Assembly (NCBI GenBank): GCA_965279095.1
Contig: CBDIHH010000005.1
Coordinates: forward strand, 62,001-126,000
Origin: CBDIHH01 sp965279095
GTDB taxonomy: Bacteria > Pseudomonadota > Alphaproteobacteria > Caulobacterales > Caulobacteraceae
Direction of reading: 5' to 3'
Length of the DNA stretch: 64,000 bases
The notes under the pieces: model-generated
Database searches by the model: none
The model's input: the letters and a program-made list of their open reading frames with translations, nothing else
Told to the model about the DNA's origin: nothing
Translations under genes and position numbers: made by a program
Shown: positions 47,897-55,963 of the stretch, piece after piece
How positions within the stretch are numbered: the first letter of the stretch is position 1
How the letters are laid out: every line of letters starts with the position of its first letter

Positions 47897-48074
47897 CGGC
47901 GGCCCGCCCCTCGTTTCGACGACAGTCTTTCAGCGGGTAGCGTCCGAGGCAAACGGTCAGCGTCGGTCTCGCCGCACCGCGGCGAGGGCTCAATCCCGAG
48001 GTCCTCTTACGCCGCGACTATGGCATGCTCCGGCCCCGGCGTCCCCGCGCGCCGCCGCTAAGATGAGGCGCTCC

Positions 48075-49016
48075 ATGACCCTGAGCATTCGGCCGCTGAC
48101 GCCGGTCTTCGGCGCGGAAGTCCGCGGCCTCGATCTGCGTCTGCCCCAGCCGATGGCCCGGCTGGACGCCCTCTATGACGCCTTCCTCGCCCATGGGTTG
48201 CTGGTCCTGCCCGGTCAGGCGCTGACCATTCCCCAGCAGCTGGCCTTCGCCCAGACCTTCGGCGACCTCTGGCTGCTCCCGCAAAAGCCTGTGGCCGGCC
48301 AGAAGACGGCGCGGCGCATCGACTCCCTCGCTATCGATGACGTCTCCAACCTCGACAGCCAGGGCGCCGTCGCCGGCGCCGCCTCGGAGAAGGTGCTGTT
48401 CCAGCTGGGCAACCAGCTGTGGCACAGCGACCTGTCCTTCCGCCCGGTCCCGGCCCACGCCTCCATGCTGCACGCCCTGGAGATCGCCCAGGAGGGCGGA
48501 GAGACCCAGTTCGCCGACCTGCATGCCCCCTATGAGGCGCTGCCCGACGCGCGCAAGGCCGCCCTGGAGGGGCTGATCGCCGAGCACAGCCTCAGCCATT
48601 CGCGGGTGCGCGGGGGCTATGCGGGCCTGGATGCCGACCAGCTCAGGCGCGACATCCCGCCCTCGCCGCAGCCGGTGGTCCGCATTCATCCGGAGACCGG
48701 GCGCCGGGCCCTGTATGTGGGCGCTCACGCCAGCCACGTGATCGGCATGGACTCGGGCGAAGGGGCGGCCCTGATCGACGATCTTCTCGCCTTGGCCACA
48801 GAGGCGCGCTTCATCTACACCCACCGGTGGGCGGTCCACGACCTGGTGATCTGGGACAACCGCCGCACCCTGCATCGCGGCCGGCCCTACGATGCGGACG
48901 GCGAGCGGCGGGTGATGCACCGCGCCACCGTCGAGGGCGACGGGCCTCTGGTGGCGGACGGGGCCATCGCTCCTGTACAAGTGGCCCGTCGCACCGTGCG
49001 CGCCCTGGCCATCTAG
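48075..49016 (+). CDS. TauD/TfdA-family Fe(II)/2-oxoglutarate dioxygenase
   Basis: 313 aa from ATG 48075 (GAGG upstream); ATG 48063 is an alternative. Iron ligands H117 and D119 (LWHSDLSF) and H267 (RRTLHRGRP), with R283 (VMHRATVEG) for 2-oxoglutarate. N-terminal IRPLTPVFGAEVRGLDL is characteristic of the family, which hydroxylates taurine, alkylsulfates or aryloxyacetates. It lies immediately upstream of the sulfate transporter genes, so a sulfonate or sulfate-ester substrate is likely; this is inference from context. Confidence 0.85.
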   Translation: MTLSIRPLTPVFGAEVRGLDLRLPQPMARLDALYDAFLAHGLLVLPGQALTIPQQLAFAQTFGDLWLLPQKPVAGQKTARRIDSLAIDDVSNLDSQGAVAGAASEKVLFQLGNQLWHSDLSFRPVPAHASMLHALEIAQEGGETQFADLHAPYEALPDARKAALEGLIAEHSLSHSRVRGGYAGLDADQLRRDIPPSPQPVVRIHPETGRRALYVGAHASHVIGMDSGEGAALIDDLLALATEARFIYTHRWAVHDLVIWDNRRTLHRGRPYDADGERRVMHRATVEGDGPLVADGAIAPVQVARRTVRALAI

Positions 49017-49156
49017 GCTTCGCAAACCTCGCTCAATCACCTTCGGGTCTGGACCGGCGCCGAAAGGCGGCGGGGCGATCGGTTGCGCCGTGGTCATTCA
49101 ATCTAAACCGGCCCGCTCTAACCCTCATCCCAAGAACCAGGATGGCCTGTTAGATT

Positions 49157-49193
49157 TCCTATATTGCATACAAAATCGCTAGATATTATAGGA
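49157..49193. promoter_or_regulatory. AT-rich inverted repeat upstream of cysTWA
   Basis: TCCTATA (49157-49163) and TATAGGA (49187-49193) form a perfect 7-bp inverted repeat around an AT-rich core with TTGCAT (49164-49169) and TATTAT (49184-49189), which could be promoter boxes. It is the only AT-rich patch in this region and probably binds a sulfur-responsive regulator. Confidence 0.5.
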
Positions 49194-49213
49194 CCATCGT
49201 GTTGGGGGATTTC

Positions 49214-49267
49214 ATGAACCGATCGCGACGCCGCGCCGCACGCCTGCGTACGACACGCGTGGCCTGA
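49214..49267 (+). CDS. 17-residue leader peptide ORF upstream of cysT
   Basis: ATG 49214 preceded by GGGGGA, product MNRSRRRAARLRTTRVA, stop TGA 49267 only four bases before cysT. The Arg-rich RSRRRAARLR composition resembles short leader peptides found before sulfur-metabolism genes in alphaproteobacteria and actinobacteria, though it lacks cysteine. Probably regulatory through translation of the leader. Confidence 0.5.
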   Translation: MNRSRRRAARLRTTRVA

Positions 49268-49271
49268 ACAG

Positions 49272-50165
49272 ATGACGGCTATGTCCCCCGACCTCGTCCC
49301 GTCCGGGCCCGAACGGCCCCTGGCCAGCGGCGCGCGCAAGCCGATGTTCCGGCGGCGCTCCGCCCTGCCGGGCTTCGGCATGACCATGGGCATCACCCTG
49401 ACGATCCTGTCGTTGATCGTGCTCATTCCCCTGTCCGCCATCGCCGTGCGGGCCGCCGGCCTCAGCCCTGAGGAGTTCGTCGCCGCGGCCTTCTCCAAGC
49501 GGGCGATGCACGCCTACGCCCTGTCGTTCGGGGCCTCGCTGGCCGCCGCCTGCATCAACGGCGTCTTCGGCGTGCTCACCGCCTGGGCCCTGGTGCGCTA
49601 CCGCTTCTTCGGTCACGCCTTCGTCAACGCCCTGGTCGACCTGCCCTTCGCCCTGCCCACCGCGGTAGCGGGTATCGCCCTGGCCACCTTGTATTCGCAG
49701 AACGGCTGGGTCGGGTCTCTCCTGCAGCCTTTGGGGATCAAGGCCGCCTACAACCCGCTGGGCGTGACCATCGCCCTGACCTTCATCGGCCTGCCGTTCG
49801 TGGTGCGCACCATCGAGCCGATCATGCAGGACCTGTCCGCCGATGTGGAGGAAGCCTCCGCCACCCTCGGCGCCAACCGGTTCCAGACCATCGTCCGGGT
49901 GATCCTGCCGGCCCTGGCTCCGGCCTGGGTGACCGGGTTCGCCATGGCCTTCGCCCGGGGTGTCGGCGAATACGGCTCGGTCGTCTTCATCGCCGGCAAC
50001 ATGCCCTACAAGTCCGAGATCGCGCCCCTGCTGATCATCATTCAGCTGGAGCAGTACGACTACAAGGCCGCCGCCGCCATCGCCCTGGTGATGCTGATCG
50101 CCTCGTTCGTGATGCTGTTCGTCATCAATGCCGCCCAGGCCTGGGCGCGGAGGTTCGAGGGATGA
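49272..50165 (+). CDS. cysT: sulfate/thiosulfate ABC transporter permease CysT
   Basis: 297 aa with about six transmembrane segments and the inner-membrane component motif EEASATLGANRFQTIVRVILPALAPAWVTGFAMAFARGVGEYGSVVFIAGN by position, including the EAA loop. With CysW it forms the membrane channel for sulfate uptake. Start ATG 49272 (a second ATG at 49281). The substrate-binding protein gene (sbp/cysP) that usually precedes it is not here. Confidence 0.92.
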   Translation: MTAMSPDLVPSGPERPLASGARKPMFRRRSALPGFGMTMGITLTILSLIVLIPLSAIAVRAAGLSPEEFVAAAFSKRAMHAYALSFGASLAAACINGVFGVLTAWALVRYRFFGHAFVNALVDLPFALPTAVAGIALATLYSQNGWVGSLLQPLGIKAAYNPLGVTIALTFIGLPFVVRTIEPIMQDLSADVEEASATLGANRFQTIVRVILPALAPAWVTGFAMAFARGVGEYGSVVFIAGNMPYKSEIAPLLIIIQLEQYDYKAAAAIALVMLIASFVMLFVINAAQAWARRFEG

Positions 50166-51028
50166 GCCTGTCCGTGGACCAAGCCCGCCGCCGCGCCCGC
50201 CATCCCACCGAGGACTCTCCGTGGGCCAAGGCCATCATCATCACCGTGGTGCTGACCTTCCTGGTCCTGGTGCTGGTGCTGCCCCTGGTGACCGTGTTCT
50301 TCGAGGCCCTGCGCAAGGGGCTGGCCCCCGCGCTGGAGGCGATCGTCGAGCCGGACGCCGTGGCGGCCATCAAGCTCACCCTGCTGGCGGCCGCCATCGC
50401 CGTGCCCTTCAACGCCTTCTTCGGCGTCTGCGCCGCCTGGGCGGTGGCCAAGCACGAATTTCCCGGCAAGGCCTTCCTGATCACCCTGATCGACCTGCCG
50501 TTCTCGGTGTCCCCCGTCGTGGCGGGCCTGATCTATGTGCTGATCTTCGGGGCCCAGGGCTGGTTCGGCCCCTGGCTGATGGAGCATGACGTCAAGATCA
50601 TCTTCGCCGTGCCCGGCATCGTGCTCGCCACGATCTTCGTCACCTTCCCCTTCATCGCCCGCGAACTGATCCCGCTGATGCAGGAGCAGGGGGTGGCCGA
50701 GGAAGAGGCGGCGGTGTCGATGGGCGCGACCGGGCTGAAGACCTTCTGGCGGGTCACCGCGCCCAACATCCGCTGGGGCCTGCTCTACGGCGTGCTGCTC
50801 TGCAACGCCCGCGCCATGGGCGAGTTCGGCGCCGTCTCGGTGGTGTCGGGCCACATCCGCGGCCTGACCGACACCATGCCGCTGCATGTCGAGATCCTCT
50901 ACAACGAATACGACTTCGTCGGCGCCTTCGCCGTGGCCGGCCTGCTGTGCCTGCTCGCCCTGGTGACCATGGTCCTCAAGACCCTGCTGGAGCTGCTTCA
51001 GCCCGGCTCCAAAAGCCATCACGTCTGA
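50162..51028 (+). CDS. cysW: sulfate ABC transporter permease CysW
   Basis: 288 aa, six predicted membrane segments. FSVSPVVAGLIYVLIFGAQGWFG and the EAA motif EEEAAVSMGATGLKTFWRVTAPNIRWGLLYG by position, then ARAMGEFGAVSVVSGHIRGLTDTMPLHVEILYNEY, which are typical of CysW. ATGA overlap with cysT; cysA follows after 8 bases. Confidence 0.93.
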   Translation: MSLSVDQARRRARHPTEDSPWAKAIIITVVLTFLVLVLVLPLVTVFFEALRKGLAPALEAIVEPDAVAAIKLTLLAAAIAVPFNAFFGVCAAWAVAKHEFPGKAFLITLIDLPFSVSPVVAGLIYVLIFGAQGWFGPWLMEHDVKIIFAVPGIVLATIFVTFPFIARELIPLMQEQGVAEEEAAVSMGATGLKTFWRVTAPNIRWGLLYGVLLCNARAMGEFGAVSVVSGHIRGLTDTMPLHVEILYNEYDFVGAFAVAGLLCLLALVTMVLKTLLELLQPGSKSHHV

Positions 51029-51036
51029 AACGCCCC

Positions 51037-52098
51037 ATGACCGATTCGCACCCCACCGACCTGCAGATCTCCACCCGCGGCATCAAGAAGCGGTATGGCC
51101 GCTATCCCGCCCTGATCGGCATCGACCTGGACATCCAGCCGGGCGAGCTGCTGGCCCTGCTCGGCCCCTCGGGCTCCGGCAAGACCACCCTGCTGCGGGT
51201 GATCGCCGGGCTCGAATTCCCGGAAGAGGGTCAGGTCCTGTTCGATGGCCAGGACGTCACCTACGCCGGGGCCGCCGACCGCGGGGTCGGCTTCGTCTTC
51301 CAGCAGTACGCCCTGTTCCGGCACATGACGATCGCCCGCAACATCGCCTTCGGGCTGGATGTCCGAAAGAGCGACCGGCGCCCGTCCAAGGCCGACCGAA
51401 ACGCCCGGGTCGAGGAGCTGCTGAACCTGGTGGAGCTCGGCGGCCTCGGCGGGCGTTTCCCCGCCCAGCTGTCGGGCGGCCAGCGCCAGCGGGTGGCGCT
51501 CGCCCGCGCCCTCGCCGTGGGGCCCCGGGTCCTGCTGCTCGACGAGCCCTTCGGCGCCCTGGACGCCACCGTGCGCAAGTCCCTGCGCCGCGAGCTGCGC
51601 CGGATCCACGACCGCACCGGGATCACCACCATCTTCGTCACCCACGACCAGGAGGAAGCCCTCGAGCTGGCCGACCGGGTGGCGATCCTGAACATGGGGG
51701 CCATCGAGCAGGTGGGCACCCCCGACGAGGTGCACGACAACCCCGTCTCCGCCTTTGTCGCCGGCTTTGTCGGCGAGGCCAATCGCTTCGAGGGCGCGGT
51801 GTCGGGCGGGACCTTCACCGCCGGGCCTGTGCGCATCGCCGCCGCCGGCGTCGCCGACGGTCGCGCCCAGGCGTTCGTCCGGCCCCATCACCTGGGGCGG
51901 GTGGGCGAGGGCGACGCGGGCTTCGCGGTGACCGTGGACCGGGTCGTGCTGCAGGGCCCGATCGCCCGTCTCGAGGGCGAGGCCGAGGGCGGCGCCCGTA
52001 TCGACGCCGCCTTCGCCCGCCAGGACGTCCAGGGCGTCAGCCACGGCTCCATCGTCCGCCTCGCGGTCAAGAGCGCGCACGTCTTCCCAGTCAGCTAG
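51037..52098 (+). CDS. cysA: sulfate ABC transporter ATP-binding protein CysA
   Basis: 353 aa. Walker A GPSGSGKTT (43-51), Q-loop VFQQYALF, signature LSGGQRQR (145-152), Walker B LLLDEPFGALD (D169-E170) and H-loop FVTHDQEEAL. C-terminal TOBE-like domain with FVRPHHLGR. It energises the CysT-CysW permease. The open frame to the left of ATG 51037 is shadow. Confidence 0.94.
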   Translation: MTDSHPTDLQISTRGIKKRYGRYPALIGIDLDIQPGELLALLGPSGSGKTTLLRVIAGLEFPEEGQVLFDGQDVTYAGAADRGVGFVFQQYALFRHMTIARNIAFGLDVRKSDRRPSKADRNARVEELLNLVELGGLGGRFPAQLSGGQRQRVALARALAVGPRVLLLDEPFGALDATVRKSLRRELRRIHDRTGITTIFVTHDQEEALELADRVAILNMGAIEQVGTPDEVHDNPVSAFVAGFVGEANRFEGAVSGGTFTAGPVRIAAAGVADGRAQAFVRPHHLGRVGEGDAGFAVTVDRVVLQGPIARLEGEAEGGARIDAAFARQDVQGVSHGSIVRLAVKSAHVFPVS

Positions 52099-52101
52099 GG
52101 G

Positions 52102-52262
52102 AGGTTTGCTTCAGCCGGAACTAGGTACTGTAATTTTCCGATCTCCCCGGCGAAGGCCGGGGCCCAGATCATATGGCTCGACGTCTGCGCTTTAGGATCT
52201 GGATCCCGGCCTTCGCCGGGACGATCGGGGTGGGGGTGAGCGATTCTGCCTACAGCAAACCT
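52102..52262. repeat. nested inverted-repeat element between convergent genes
   Basis: Outer 9-bp arms AGGTTTGCT (52102-52110) and AGCAAACCT (52254-52262). Inner arms CCCCGGCGAAGGCCGGGG (52144-52161) and CCCGGCCTTCGCCGGG (52205-52220), the CCGGCGAAGGCCGG type of intergenic repeat widespread in alphaproteobacteria, oriented head to head with flanking CCAGATC/GATCTGG. Between cysA (+) and the transglutaminase gene (-) it can form large hairpins on both strands and may terminate both. Confidence 0.62.
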
Positions 52263-52284
52263 GATCTAAGACTGACGGCGCCCG

Positions 52285-53265
52285 CTACTGCTGCTGCTGC
52301 ATGGCCTGCTGGCGTTGCAGGGCGTCCTCGCTGGGCGGCCGACGGCGGCCGCCGGGATCGAAGGCGGGGCGGGCGAGGGACATGAACTCCGGTTCGGCGT
52401 GGGTGTTCTTGGCCCGACGGATCGACACCCCGACCACCAGCTTGGAATCCGCCTCGCCCTTGTAGACCCCCCGCGAGGGCGGCACGTCGGCATAGTCGCG
52501 GCCGATGGCGACCGCCACGTGCCGCTCCCCCGCCAGCACGTTGTTGGTGGGATCGAAGCCAACCCAGCGCAGGGACGGCAGGAACACCTCGATCCAGGCA
52601 TGGGTGGCGTCGGGATCAGACCGATCACCCTCGTTGCGGTCGGTGAACAGATAGCCCGACACATAGCGCGCCGGCACGCCCCAGGACCGGCAGATGGCCA
52701 GCATGATGTGGGCGAAGTCCTGGCAGACCCCGCGCCCGTGCTCGAGGGCCAGGTCGATGGGGCTGTCGGCCTCCGTCACTCCCGGCTCATAGTCGAAGGC
52801 CTGGTAGATGGCGCGGTTGAGGGCGCGGAGGGCGCTCAGCGGATCCTGGACCCGCAGGGCGTCGAGGTCGCGCTCCTGGATGAAGGCCTTCAGTCTTTCG
52901 GTCTGCTCGGCGTAGCCGTGGGGCCGCAGGAAGTCGAAACACTCGCCGCGCACGAAGTCGCTGCGCAGGCGGTCCCATTCCCCGCGGTCCAGGGCCTGGG
53001 GCAGGTCGGCCAGGGGTGAGGTCTCCACCGCGGACCGCGCCTCGATGCGCAGCGCCGAATGGGGCGGGGGGACGTCGAAATGGTAGACCGCGTTGCCGAA
53101 GGGGTCGGCGTAGGAGAACAGCCTCGACACCGGATTCAGGTCGAGCTGGAAGCTGACCAGGCGCTGCCCGCCGCCCTTGCGCGGCTGCATCCACAGTTCC
53201 ATCAGGCTTTCGCGGACCGGCGAGGCGTAGTGGTATTCGGTGACGTGGCGGATCTCGAGCAGCAT
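52285..53265 (-). CDS. transglutaminase-like cysteine protease-fold protein
   Basis: 326 aa. N-terminal beta domain (LEIRHVTEYHYASPVRESLMELWMQPR by position) typical of bacterial transglutaminase-like proteins. Catalytic Cys in GRGVCQDFAHIML (~residue 184), His in DATHAWIEVFLP (~219) and Asp in GFDPTNN (~234). C-terminus ends in a poly-Gln tail (QRQQAMQQQQ). Third gene of the operon with alpha-E and ATP-grasp proteins; the set is predicted to make or modify a peptide-like product. Confidence 0.88.
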   Translation of the reverse strand: MLLEIRHVTEYHYASPVRESLMELWMQPRKGGGQRLVSFQLDLNPVSRLFSYADPFGNAVYHFDVPPPHSALRIEARSAVETSPLADLPQALDRGEWDRLRSDFVRGECFDFLRPHGYAEQTERLKAFIQERDLDALRVQDPLSALRALNRAIYQAFDYEPGVTEADSPIDLALEHGRGVCQDFAHIMLAICRSWGVPARYVSGYLFTDRNEGDRSDPDATHAWIEVFLPSLRWVGFDPTNNVLAGERHVAVAIGRDYADVPPSRGVYKGEADSKLVVGVSIRRAKNTHAEPEFMSLARPAFDPGGRRRPPSEDALQRQQAMQQQQ

Positions 53266-54209
53266 CAGGCGGGCAGCCTCGTCTCAAGGGGGTAGGCGAC
53301 AAACGTCTCGTAGAGGGCCTCGTGCACCAGGGCGCACTCTTCCACCACCCGCGCGAGAAAGGCGCTGGCGCCGCCGTCGGAGACTTCGCGGAAGTCCGCG
53401 AACTCAAGGCGCGCATTGAGACGGCCCGCCAGGCGGTCGGGGCTCTGTCCCTCGATCTGGGCGTAGCGGCTGACGGCGCGCAAATGCTCCTCGATGCGCG
53501 CGGCGGCGTGGCGTAGGGAGCGGGGGAACTCCTCGTCGAGCAGCAGGAACTCCAGCACATAACGGGGCTGCACGTCGGCGGTGTAGACCCGGAGGTAGGG
53601 CTCCAGGGCGCAGCCCATGCGCAGCACGCTGACCAGGGCGAAGTGGTCGGGGGGAGGCCGCCCGCCGGCGGCGTCTCCGAAACAGACGTCGAGCAGGCGG
53701 GCGATCAGCTGGGCCCGCTCGAGGTAGACCCCGAGCAGGAGGAACCGCCAACCCTCGCCATGGCTCATGGTGGCGTCCGCGGCGCCCTTGAACAGGTGCA
53801 GGTCGGAGATGATCTCGTGCAGATAGGCCGACGACTGCTGGGCGAAGGCGCGGTCGGCCTGGCCGGACGTGACCCGCAGGTAGAGCAGGTTCAGCCGCTC
53901 CCAGGTCTCGGCGGTGAGCTGGTCGCGCACCTGGCGGGCGTTCTCCCGCGCGAGGGCCAGGGAGGTGACCACCGACCCGTGGTCCTTGCGGTCGAAGACC
54001 AGGCTGCGCGCCGCGTCCATGGGACTGCGGCCGTCCAGCCCCGCCTCCGGCTCGCCCACCGCCGCCAGGGCGATGTGGGCGGCCTGGGCCGCGGTGGCGG
54101 TCTGGTCGACCGAGGCGGTCAGCATGACCTCGGACAGGCGGCTGAGGTGTTCGGCGCGCTCGATATAGCGCCCGATCCAATAGAGGCTGTCGGCGACGCG
54201 GGCGAGCAT
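53265..54209 (-). CDS. alpha-E domain-containing protein
   Basis: 314 aa from ATG 54209 (TGATG overlap). The start LARVADSLYWIGRYIERAEHLSRL and the DLHLFKGAADATMSHGEGWRFLLLGVYLERAQ segment by position are the signature of the all-helical alpha-E family, which always occurs with circularly permuted ATP-grasp proteins. Much longer apparent frames crossing this gene are shadows. One-base overlap with the transglutaminase gene. Confidence 0.9.
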   Translation of the reverse strand: MLARVADSLYWIGRYIERAEHLSRLSEVMLTASVDQTATAAQAAHIALAAVGEPEAGLDGRSPMDAARSLVFDRKDHGSVVTSLALARENARQVRDQLTAETWERLNLLYLRVTSGQADRAFAQQSSAYLHEIISDLHLFKGAADATMSHGEGWRFLLLGVYLERAQLIARLLDVCFGDAAGGRPPPDHFALVSVLRMGCALEPYLRVYTADVQPRYVLEFLLLDEEFPRSLRHAAARIEEHLRAVSRYAQIEGQSPDRLAGRLNARLEFADFREVSDGGASAFLARVVEECALVHEALYETFVAYPLETRLPA

Positions 54210-55702
54210 CAGGCGGTCTCCCCGGCGCCGGGCTCGTGGCCGAGCACCCAGGTGTCCTTGGAGCCGCCGCCCTGGCTTGAGTTGACCACCAGGGAGCCCT
54301 TCTGCAGGGCCACGCGGGTGAGGGCGCCCGGGGTCACCGCCACCTTCTCGCCGGACAGGATGAAGGGGCGCAGGTCCACGTGGCGCGGCTCGATACGGCC
54401 GTCCACCAGGCAGGGCGCCGTGGAGAGCTTCAGGGTGGGCTGGCCGACGTAGTTGGCCGGGTCGGCCTTCAGGCGCGCGGCGAACTCCTCGCGCTCGGCG
54501 GCCGAGGCGTGCGGGCCGATGAGCATGCCGTAGCCGCCCGACGCGCCCACCGCCTTTACCACCAGCTTGTCGAGGTTCTGCAGCACATGGTCGAGGGCCG
54601 CGGGCTCGCGGCACAGATAGGTCTCGACATTGGGCAGGATGGGGTCCTCGTTCAGGTAGTATTTGATGATGTCCGGGACGTAGGCATAGACGGCCTTGTC
54701 GTCGGCGACCCCGGTGCCGGGCGCGTTGGCGAAGACGACATTGCCGGCCCGGTAGGCGTTGAACAGGCCCGCGGCGCCCAGGGACGAGTCGCGCCGGAAG
54801 GTGAGGGGGTCGATGAAGTCGTCGTCCACCCGCCGGTAAATGACGTCGACGCGGCGCAGGCCGGCGGTTGTGCGCATGTGCACCCGGTTGTCGTGCACCG
54901 CCAGGTCGCGCCCCTCCACCAGGGGCACCCCCATCAGCCGCGCCAGATAGGCGTGCTCGAAATAGGCGGCGTTGTAGACCCCGGGGGTCAGCACCACGAC
55001 CTGGGGGTCGGACTGCCAGTTGGAGGCCAGGCTCTTGAGGGTCGACAGCAGCAGGTCCGGATAGCGCTCGATGGGCCGCACCCCGGCGGTGCGGAAGGCG
55101 TCGGGGAACAGCCGTTTGGACGCGTCGCGGTTGGCCAGCATGTAGGACACGCCGGACGGGACCCGCAGATTGTCCTCCAGCACCATGAAGGCGCCGGTCT
55201 CGTCGCGCACCAGGTCGGTGCCGCAGACATTGGCGTAGGCGCCGTGCGGCACGTAGAGCCCGACCATCTCGCGCCGGTAGGACGGCGCCCCCAGCACCAG
55301 GTCGCGGGGCACCACCCCGTCCATCAGGATCTTCTGCTCGCCGTAGATGTCGGCCAGGAACAGGTTGAGGGCCTGCAACCGCTGGACCAGGCCGGTCTCG
55401 ATCTGGGTCCATTCCTCGGCGGCGATGATGCGAGGGAAGAGGTCGGTGGGAATGATCCGCTCGGTCGCGCTGTCGGCCCCATAGACGGTGAAGGTGATGC
55501 CCTGCAGCAGGAACGATCGTTCCAGGGTCTTCTGTTGCTCGGCCAGATCCTCCGAACTGGAGTCCGCCACCTGTCGCGACAGGGAGGCGTAGTGGCGCCG
55601 CACGCTGCCGTCGGGCGCGAACATTTCGTCATAGGTCGCGGAGGATCCGTAACCGATGGCCGACATTTCCCTGTCGAGGGCCTTGGCCATCATCGATGCC
55701 AC
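54209..55702 (-). CDS. circularly permuted type 2 ATP-grasp protein
   Basis: 497 aa. YDEMFAPDGSVRRHYASL at the N-terminus, FTVYGADSATERIIPTDLFPRII, GLYVPHGAYANVCGTDLVRDETGAFMVLEDNLRVPSGVSYML by position and a C-terminal AVGASGGYGMLIGP. These match the circularly permuted ATP-grasp family, predicted to form peptide/amide bonds. It is the first gene of the three-gene leftward operon. An ATG pair near the start leaves a 4-11 codon uncertainty. Confidence 0.9.
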   Translation of the reverse strand: MASMMAKALDREMSAIGYGSSATYDEMFAPDGSVRRHYASLSRQVADSSSEDLAEQQKTLERSFLLQGITFTVYGADSATERIIPTDLFPRIIAAEEWTQIETGLVQRLQALNLFLADIYGEQKILMDGVVPRDLVLGAPSYRREMVGLYVPHGAYANVCGTDLVRDETGAFMVLEDNLRVPSGVSYMLANRDASKRLFPDAFRTAGVRPIERYPDLLLSTLKSLASNWQSDPQVVVLTPGVYNAAYFEHAYLARLMGVPLVEGRDLAVHDNRVHMRTTAGLRRVDVIYRRVDDDFIDPLTFRRDSSLGAAGLFNAYRAGNVVFANAPGTGVADDKAVYAYVPDIIKYYLNEDPILPNVETYLCREPAALDHVLQNLDKLVVKAVGASGGYGMLIGPHASAAEREEFAARLKADPANYVGQPTLKLSTAPCLVDGRIEPRHVDLRPFILSGEKVAVTPGALTRVALQKGSLVVNSSQGGGSKDTWVLGHEPGAGETA

Positions 55703-55963
55703 TGTGGGGACGCCTTCCTTCAGCTTCTCACCATCATCAACCTACCGTTTCAATCCCTTCGGCCAGATCGCCTCGCCGAAGTCGCCGGAAAAAGCCGGGG
55801 CGGCGCCCGATTCTTAGGCGCCGCTGCCTGCCACACATTTGCCGCGCGACCTTGGTCCAGCGTCAAGAGACGAGTGCGGTTTCAACCCGTTTGCGGGAGC
55901 GGCCGTGACTGCACCCGTGGATCAGGTTACATCGAAGACGGGGCCGTACGGCAAGGGTAACGC
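55703..55963. promoter_or_regulatory. divergent intergenic region between ATP-grasp operon and tamAB
   Basis: 261 bases without a gene. It must hold the promoters of both divergent units. No clear consensus boxes stand out; a GGCGCC-containing stem (55799-55828) and a GGGTAA run just before tamA are the only notable features. Confidence 0.4.

Noticed and set aside
53265..55412. 715-aa frame covering alpha-E and part of the ATP-grasp gene
   Set aside because: Only its last 314 residues (from ATG 54209) are the real alpha-E protein; the rest is Arg/Pro/Gly-rich shadow of the ATP-grasp gene.
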